Source: Zobellia barbeyronii
Lineage (GTDB): Bacteria > Bacteroidota > Bacteroidia > Flavobacteriales > Flavobacteriaceae
Direction of reading: 5' to 3'
Assembly: GCF_018603515.1 (NCBI RefSeq)
Contig: NZ_JACATN010000003.1
Location: forward strand, 558,001-622,000
Length of the DNA: 64,000 nucleotides
Shown here: piece after piece, positions 12,674 through 21,600 of the stretch
Layout: every line of letters starts with the position of its first letter
Position numbering within the stretch: position 1 is the stretch's first letter
Notes under the pieces: model-generated
Told to the model about the DNA's origin: nothing
Seen by the model: the letters and a program-made list of their open reading frames with translations, nothing else
The model's database searches: none
Translations under genes and position numbers: made by a program

Positions 12674-15600
12674 TTATTTTACTACAAAAACTACATTAAT
12701 CAATGAGTTGTAACTAGCAGGCTGACCAATAACGTCATACGTCATTACACCTGCCGCGTTTACATTTACATTAGCAAACACAGCCGTATCATAAAACGTT
12801 ACATAATAATACAACTCCGTATTAGCATAGGTTGGAATAGCTGCTGGTGCCGAGGCACTCGCTACCATTGGCGAACCATATTGAGCAACATATTGAGCGT
12901 GTAAATCTATAGTTCTTCCCGTACCATTTGTTGAAGCGTCTACTTCTATAGAAGGTGGATAGAAAATCTTAGAAGCTTTTAATGAATTAACTTCAACAAG
13001 ATCGCCATCTGCTTCCACGCCCATTAATGAAGTTGGCGTTCCCGTTATAGCATTTGATCCATAATCAGAAAAACGTACTGTACCACCTTCTACATCTAAT
13101 TTTGCATCTGGTGAACTGGTTCCTATACCTACTTCATCAGATGAAGCATCTGTAAATAATAGGTGGGTATTCGTATCACCCTCTACTCTAAAATCAAAGT
13201 TGCCACCTGTTTCATTGATTGTTACCCTATTATCTATTCTAGTATATTTATTAAACAAATTGCCTGTACCGAAACCATTGGTGCCATGCGTATTAATTCT
13301 TAACCAACCATCAGTTGCCCTTAAGGTTTCTTTACTATTCATGTATAGGTAATCATTTATTTCAACATTACCCTCTACATCTAAAGCTCTATTATTTGTT
13401 ATAGTAGTTGTACCAATACCCACATTTCCTTCCGTAAAAATATTGTCGGTTATGGCATCTGGAGCAGATGTTCCGCCTACTTCATACCAGTCATGATCAG
13501 CTAATCCACTCAAATCAACACTATTTCCTGAAGTTGCAGGATTAGTTAATGTAAGAGTTGAGCCGGTTAATTCTAAATCTTGTAATTCGTTCGTTGCATC
13601 AGAATCAGCATCCCTAATATCTATTGTTGTATTTGTACCATCATTAATTTGTACTTCAACCGATTGATTTGGTACAACAACAGCACTAGTAAGATTTTGA
13701 TCATCTCTAAAATCGGTAAGATCTACTGTTGTATTAGACCCTGTTCCGTTTGCTAAAGTGATGATGTTTCCGGCAAGACTAATTTGTTGGTTATCTGTGT
13801 TTGCTAAGCTTGATAAATTTACTGTTTGACTGCTACCTTCCTCAATACCAATCGTTAGTGTAGTTCCTGATAAACCTGAACCTTGTATACTTTGGTTATC
13901 TGCCAAAGCAGCCAAGCTTACCGTATCAGAACTACCATTTTCAATACCAACAGTTAAAGTATTTCCAGAAAAAGTTAAATTCCGAATGCTTTGGTTATCC
14001 GTACCTGAATTATCTAAGTGTGATAAGTTTACAGTTTGACTGCTACCATCCTCAATACCTACAGTAAGCACATTAGAACTTGTATTTACAGCAAGACTTT
14101 CTATATTTTGATTATCGGTACCAGTATTATCTAAGTGAGATAAATCTACAGTCTGACTTGTACCGTCTTCAATACCTACGGTCAATACATTTGATGTTGT
14201 ATTAACTGCTAGACTCTCTATATTTTGATTATCACTACTTGCAGGAAAGTTTACTGATAAATTATAGTCGTCATTTGTCTCTGTTAAGGTCACAGAACCA
14301 TCTGTTGAGGTTAGTGTCTGGATTTCGTTTGTAATGTCTCCATCTACTTCCGTACCGGTAACTACATAAGGACTTGCGGTTGTTCCTGAACCGGTAACCG
14401 AGTTTATACCTGCTCCGTTTACGATTGTCTCCGAACCATCGGCAGTTGGGATAGTAACTGTGTTACCACCCGTTATGCTCAACTGATCGCCAGCTATTCC
14501 TAAATCTTGGATTTCATTGGTTGCATCGTTATCATTGTTCGCAGGAATCGTTATTGATAAATCAAAATCGTCTCCCGTTCTTACTACGTCTACAGAACCA
14601 TCTGATGATGCTACTGTCTGGATTTCATTCGTGTCATTGTTCGCATAAGGACTCAAATCGATTGCAGTTGCGGTAGGATCATCACTTAAAGTAAGGTTAT
14701 CACCTGTCAAGCTTAAATCCTGAAATTCATTCGTTGCATCGTTATCGTTGTTCGCAGGAATCGTTATCGATAAATCAAAATCGTCTCCCGTTCTAACTAC
14801 ATCTACAGAACCATCTGATGATGCCACTGTCTGAATTTCATTGGTTGCATCGTTATCGTTGTTCGCAGGAATTGTTATCGATAAATCAAAATCGTCTCCA
14901 GTTCTCACGACATCCACAGAACCATCTGATGATGCCACTGTCTGGATTTCGTTCGTGATATCATTATCGTTGTTCGCAGGAATAGTTATCGATAAATCAA
15001 AATCGTCTCCAGTTCTCACGACATCCACAGAACCATCTGATGATGCCACTGTCTGGATTTCGTTCGTGATATCATTATCGTTGTTCGCAGGAATAGTTAT
15101 CGATAAATCGAAGTCGTCTCCTGTTCTTACTACATCCACAGAACCATCTGCTGATGCCACTGTCTGAATTTCATTGGTTGCATCGTTATCGTTGTTCGCA
15201 GGAATTGTTATTGATAAATCAAAATCGTCTCCCGTTCTTACTACATCCACAGAACTATCGGCTGATGCCACTGTCTGGATTTCGTTCGTGATATCTCCAT
15301 CCACTTCAGTTCCAGTAACTATATAAGGACTTGCAGTTGTACCTGAACCAGTTACCGCATTGATACCTGCTCCGTTTACGATTGTCTCCGAACCATCGGC
15401 AGTTGGGATAGTAACTGTGTTACCACCCGTTATGCTCAACTGATCGCCAGCTATTCCTAAATCTTGGATTTCATTGGTTGCATCGTTATCGTTGTTCGTA
15501 GGAATCGTTATTGATAAATCAAAATCGTCTCCAGTTCTTACCACATCCACAGAACCATCCGCTGATGCCACTGTCTGGATTTCATTCGTGTCATTGTTCG

Positions 15601-18600
15601 CATAAGGACTCAAATCGATTGCCGTAGCGGTAGGGTCATCACTTAAAGTAAGGTTATCACCTGTTAAGCTCAAATCCTGAAATTCATTCGTTGCATCGTT
15701 ATCGTTGTTCGTAGGAATCGTTATCGACAAATCAAAATCGTCTCCCGTTCTTACTACATCTACAGAACCATCTGATGATGCTACTGTCTGAATTTCGTTT
15801 GTAATATCTCCATCCACTTCAGTACCGGTAACTACATAAGGACTTGCTGTTGTTCCTGAACCGGTAACCGAGTTTATACCTGCTCCGTTTACGATTGTCT
15901 CCGAACCATCGGCAGTTGGGATAGTAACTGTGTTACCACCCGTTATGCTCAACTGATCTCCAGCTATTCCTAAATCTTGGATTTCATTGGTTGCATCGTT
16001 ATCATTGTTTGCAGGAATCGTTATCGACAAATCAAAATCGTCTCCTGTTCTCACAACATCCACAGAACCATCGGCTGAGGCTACTGTCTGTATTTCATTC
16101 GTATCATTGTTCGCATAAGGACTCAAATCGATTGCAGTTGCGGTAGGGTCATCACTTAAAGTAAGGTTGTCACCTGTTAAGCTCAAATCCTGAAATTCAT
16201 TCGTTGCATCGTTATCGTTGTTCGTAGGAATCGTTATTGACAAATCAAAATCGTCTCCCGTTCTAACTACATCTACAGAACCATCTGATGATGCTACTGT
16301 CTGGATTTCGTTTGTAATGTCTCCATCTACTTCCGTACCGGTTACAACATAAGGACTGGCGGTTGTACCTGAACCAGTTACCGCATTGATACCTGCTCCG
16401 TTAACTACCGTTTCTGAACCATCGGCGGCAGCGACAGATAAATCATAATCATCACCTGATGGTGTTAATGTTACAGAACCATCGGTCGATGTTAATGTCT
16501 GTATTTCGTTTGTAATGTCTCCATCTACTTCCGTACCGGTAACGACATAAGGACTGGCAGTTGTTCCTGAACCGGTAACAGAGTTGATACCTGCTCCGTT
16601 TACGATTGTCTCCGAACCATCGGCAGTTGGGATAGTAACTGTGTTACCACCCGTTATGCTCAACTGATCTCCAACTATTCCTAAATCTTGGATTTCATTG
16701 GTTGCATCGGCATCCGCATCGTCAACATTATCAATACTACTAATTTGATAAGGACTGCCCGTTGAACCGTCTCCGGTTACCGTAACATTTGCATTTCCTG
16801 ATTCAACTTTTGTTTCTGTTCCGTCCGCAGTTGGGATAGTAACCGTGTTACCACCCGTTATGCTCAACTGATCTCCAGCTATTCCTAAATCTTGGATTTC
16901 ATTGGTTGCATCGTTATCGTTGTTCGTAGGAATCGTTATCGACAAATCAAAATCGTCTCCTGTTCTCACAACATCCACAGAACCATCGGCTGAGGCTACT
17001 GTCTGTATTTCATTCGTATCATTGTTCGCATAAGGACTCAAATCGATTGCAGTAGCGGTAGGATCATCACTTAAAGTAAGGTTGTCACCTGTTAAGCTTA
17101 AATCCTGAAATTCATTGGTTGCATCGTTATCGTTGTTCGCAGGAATAGTTATCGATAAATCGAAGTCGTCTCCTGTTCTTACTACTTCCACAGAACCATC
17201 TGCTGATGCCACTGTCTGTATTTCATTCGTGTCATTATTCGCATAAGGACTCAAATCGATTGCAGTTGCGGTAGGATCATCACTTAAAGTAAGGTTGTCA
17301 CCTGTCAAGCTTAAATCCTGAAATTCATTCGTTGCATCGTTATCGTTGTTCGCAGGAATCGTTATTGATAAATCAAAATCGTCTCCCGTTCTTACTACAT
17401 CTACAGAACCATCCGCTGATGCCACTGTCTGAATTTCGTTCGTGATATCGTTATCGTTGTTCGCAGGAATAGTTATCGATAAATCGAAGTCGTCTCCTGT
17501 TCTTACTACATCCACAGAACCATCTGCTGATGCTACTGTCTGGATTTCGTTCGTGTCATTGTTCGCATAAGGACTCAAATCGATTGCAGTTGCGGTAGGG
17601 TCATCACTTAAAGTAAGATTGTCACCTGTTAAGCTCAAATCCTGAAATTCATTCGTTGCATCGTTATCGTTGTTCGTAGGAATCGTTATCGATAAATCAA
17701 AATCGTCTCCCGTTCTTACTACATCTACAGAACCATCTGCTGATGCCACTGTCTGTATTTCATTCGTATCATTGTTCGCATAAGGACTCAAATCGATTGC
17801 AGTTGCGGTAGGGTCATCACTTAAAGTAAGGTTATCACCTGTTAAGCTTAAATCCTGGAATTCATTGGTTGCATCGTTATCGTTGTTCGTAGGAATCGTT
17901 ATCGATAAATCAAAATCGTCTCCCGTTCTTACTACATCTACAGAACCATCCGCTGATGCCACTGTCTGGATTTCGTTGTTTGGATCTGGATCCGCATCAG
18001 GGCTAGCATTTCCACCTACTTGTTGCCATGTACTACCATCGTAGACATATAGTTGTCCCGTTAAAGTATCTACATAAGTTTCTCCACTATTAGTACCTGT
18101 AGTTCCTGTTGCGGCAGGCGTACCCGCATCAACAAAGGTAAGTTCGTTAGTAATATCTCCATCCACTTCAGTTCCGGTAACTACATAAGGACTTGCAGTC
18201 GTACCTGAACCGGTAACAGCGTTGATACCTGCTCCGTTTACTACCGTTTCTGAACCATCGGCGGAAGGAAGCGTAATTGTATTACCACCTGTTATACTTA
18301 ATTGATCTCCAGCTATTCCTAAATCTTGGATTTCATTGGTTGCATCGTTATCATTGTTTGCAGGAATCGTTATCGATAAATCAAAATCATCTCCTGTTCT
18401 TACTACATCCACAGAACCATCCGCTGATGCCACTGTCTGGATTTCATTCGTGTCATTGTTCGCATAAGGACTCAAATCGATTGCAGTTGCGGTAGGGTCA
18501 TCACTTAAAGTAAGGTTGTCACCTGTTAAGCTCAAATCCTGAAATTCATTGGTTGCATCGTTATCGTTGTTCGTAGGAATCGTTATCGATAAATCGAAAT

Positions 18601-21600
18601 CGTCTCCCGTTCTTACTACATCTACAGAACCATCCGCTGAGGCTACTGTCTGGATTTCATTCGTGTCATTGTTCGCATAAGGACTCAAATCGATTGCAGT
18701 AGCGGTAGGGTCATCACTTAAAGTAAGGTTGTCACCTGTTAAGCTCAAATCCTGAAATTCATTGGTTGCATCGTTATCGTTGTTCGTAGGAATTGTTATT
18801 GACAAATCAAAATCGTCTCCTGTTCTTACTACATCTACAGAACCATCCGCTGATGCCACTGTCTGAATTTCGTTCGTGATATCGTTATCGTTGTTCGCAG
18901 GAATTGTTATTGATAAATCAAAATCGTCTCCTGTTCTTACTACATCCACAGAACCATCTGCTGATGCTACTGTCTGGATTTCGTTTGTAATGTCTCCATC
19001 CACTTCCGTTCCGGTTACAACATAAGGACTGGCAGTTGTTCCTGAACCAGTTACCGCATTGATACCTGCTCCGTTTACGATTGTCTCCGAACCATCGGCA
19101 GTTGGGATAGTAACCGTGTTACCACCCGTTATGCTCAACTGATCTCCAGCTATTCCTAAATCTTGGATTTCATTCGTTGCATCGTTATCGTTGTTCGCAG
19201 GAATGGTTATCGATAAATCAAAATCGTCTCCCGTTCTTACTACATCTACAGAACCATCCGCTGATGCTACTGTCTGGATTTCATTCGTATCATTATTCGC
19301 ATAAGGACTCAAATCGATTGCAGTTGCGGTAGGGTCATCGCTTAAAGTAAGGTTGTCACCTGTTAAGCTCAAATCCTGAAATTCATTGGTTGCATCGTTA
19401 TCATTGTTAGCAGGAATTGTTATCGATAAATCGAAATCGTCTCCCGTTCTTACTACGTCTACAGAACCATCGGCTGAGGCTACTGACTGGATTTCATTGG
19501 TTGCATCGTTATCGTTATTCGCAGGAATGGTTATCGATAAATCAAAATCGTCTCCCGTTCTCACAACATCCACAGAACCATCTGCTGAGGCTACTGTCTG
19601 TATTTCATTCGTATCATTGTTCGCATAAGGACTCAAATCGATTGCAGTTGCGGTAGGGTCATCACTTAAAGTAAGGTTGTCACCTGTCAAGCTCAAATCC
19701 TGAAATTCATTCGTTGCATCGTTATCGTTATTCGCAGGAATGGTTATCGATAAATCAAAATCGTCTCCCGTTCTTACTACGTCTACAGAACCATCTGCTG
19801 AGGCTACTGTCTGGATTTCATTATTTGGATTACCATCTAAATCTGGTGATGCATTTCCACCTACAGCATTCCATGTAGTACCGTCGTAAACATATAATTG
19901 TCCAGCAACCTCATCTACATAAGTAACCCCACTATTACTTGGTGTTACAGTTGGAGAACCATTACCTAATAAGGTAAGTTCGTTAGTTACATCTGAATCA
20001 GCATCACGGATATCAATATCAAAGTTACTTCCTCGTTCCAAAGCAACATTTACTAATTCATTTGGAGTAGTAACCGTACTACTTATTTGTTGGTTATCAC
20101 TAGCATTGGCAGCTAAATCTTCTAACGCTTCTTGAACTGTAGTTTCGTTTACCGTATCTCCGTCAACATCAAAAGGGGCATCCAAAAGAACTTCCGTAGC
20201 ATTTTGCTCATCTAAATCTACACTACTGATTTGATAAGGACTAGCGATAGAACCATCTCCTGTTACCGTAACATTGGCATTTCCTGATTCAACTTTTGTT
20301 TCTGTACCATCTACAACAGCTACAGAAAGATCATAATCATTCCCTGAAGGTGTTAATGTTACTGAACCATCTGTTGATGTTAAGGTCTGTATTTCGTTTG
20401 ATGCGTTTGCATCTGCATCATCTACATTTAAGCTAATTGCATTTCCTTCGGATATACTAACATTACCAGGATTACCATCCGTACTTAACGTTTGGTCATC
20501 ACTGGCATTAGCAGCTAAATCTTCCAATGCTTCTTGAACTGTAGTTTCGTTTACTGTATCTCCGTCTACATCAAAAGGAGTGTTCAAAGCTACTTCCGTA
20601 GCATCTTGAATCTCATTGGTTGCATCGGCATCGGCATCTTGAATGTTTATTGTAGTAGAACCACCGCGTTCTAAATCGATATTGACTGTTTCGTTTACTA
20701 TTCCAACAGCACTACTCACCTGCTGGTTATCACTAGCATTGGCAGCTAAATCTTCTAATGCTTCTTGAACTGTAGTTTCGTTTACTGTATCTCCATCAAC
20801 ATCAAAAGGAGCATCCAATGGAACTTCCGTTGCATTTTGCTCATCTAAATCTACACTACTGATTTGATAAGGAGTGGCCGTAGACCCATCTCCTGTTACC
20901 GTAACATTTGCATTTCCTGATTCAACTTTAGTTTCTGTACCATCTACAACAGCTACAGATAAATCATAGTCGTTTCCTGATGGCGTTAATGTTACCGATC
21001 CATCTGTAGAAGTAAGTGTCTGTAATTCATTATTTGGGTCTGGATCAGCATCTGGTGCTGCACTACCTCCGACTTGCTGCCAAGTTGTTCCGTCAAAAAC
21101 ATATAATTGCCCTGCAACATCATCAACATAAGTAACACCTGAATTTGAAGGTATTACTACTGGTGCGCCACTATCTATTAAGGTAAGTTCATTCGTTTCA
21201 TCTTCGTCAGGATCGGTAGAAGTAACCGTATAGTTTCCGTTTCCGTCATCAGCTACCGAAATGGCACCTGTTCCAGCAATTACCGTTTCTACAAGAGATG
21301 ATAAGTCAACGCTCGTTGAACTTCCTCTTTCTATATCTATTTGAAGTTGATTTGTTCCACTTAAAGTTGCACCTGTCAAATTCTGATTATCGCTAGCGTT
21401 GGCTGCTAAATCAATAATAGCTTCTTCCACTGTTGTTTCATCTACGCTATCACCATCAACATCCAAAGGAGTTGTTAAGTTGACTTCCGATGCTTCTTGA
21501 TCATCAGTACCATCAAAACTCGTTGGCGTTCCATTCTCTGATGTATAGGTATAGTTTACACTATCAGCTGTGGACAATGTTGTAATCGTCTCATCTATTT

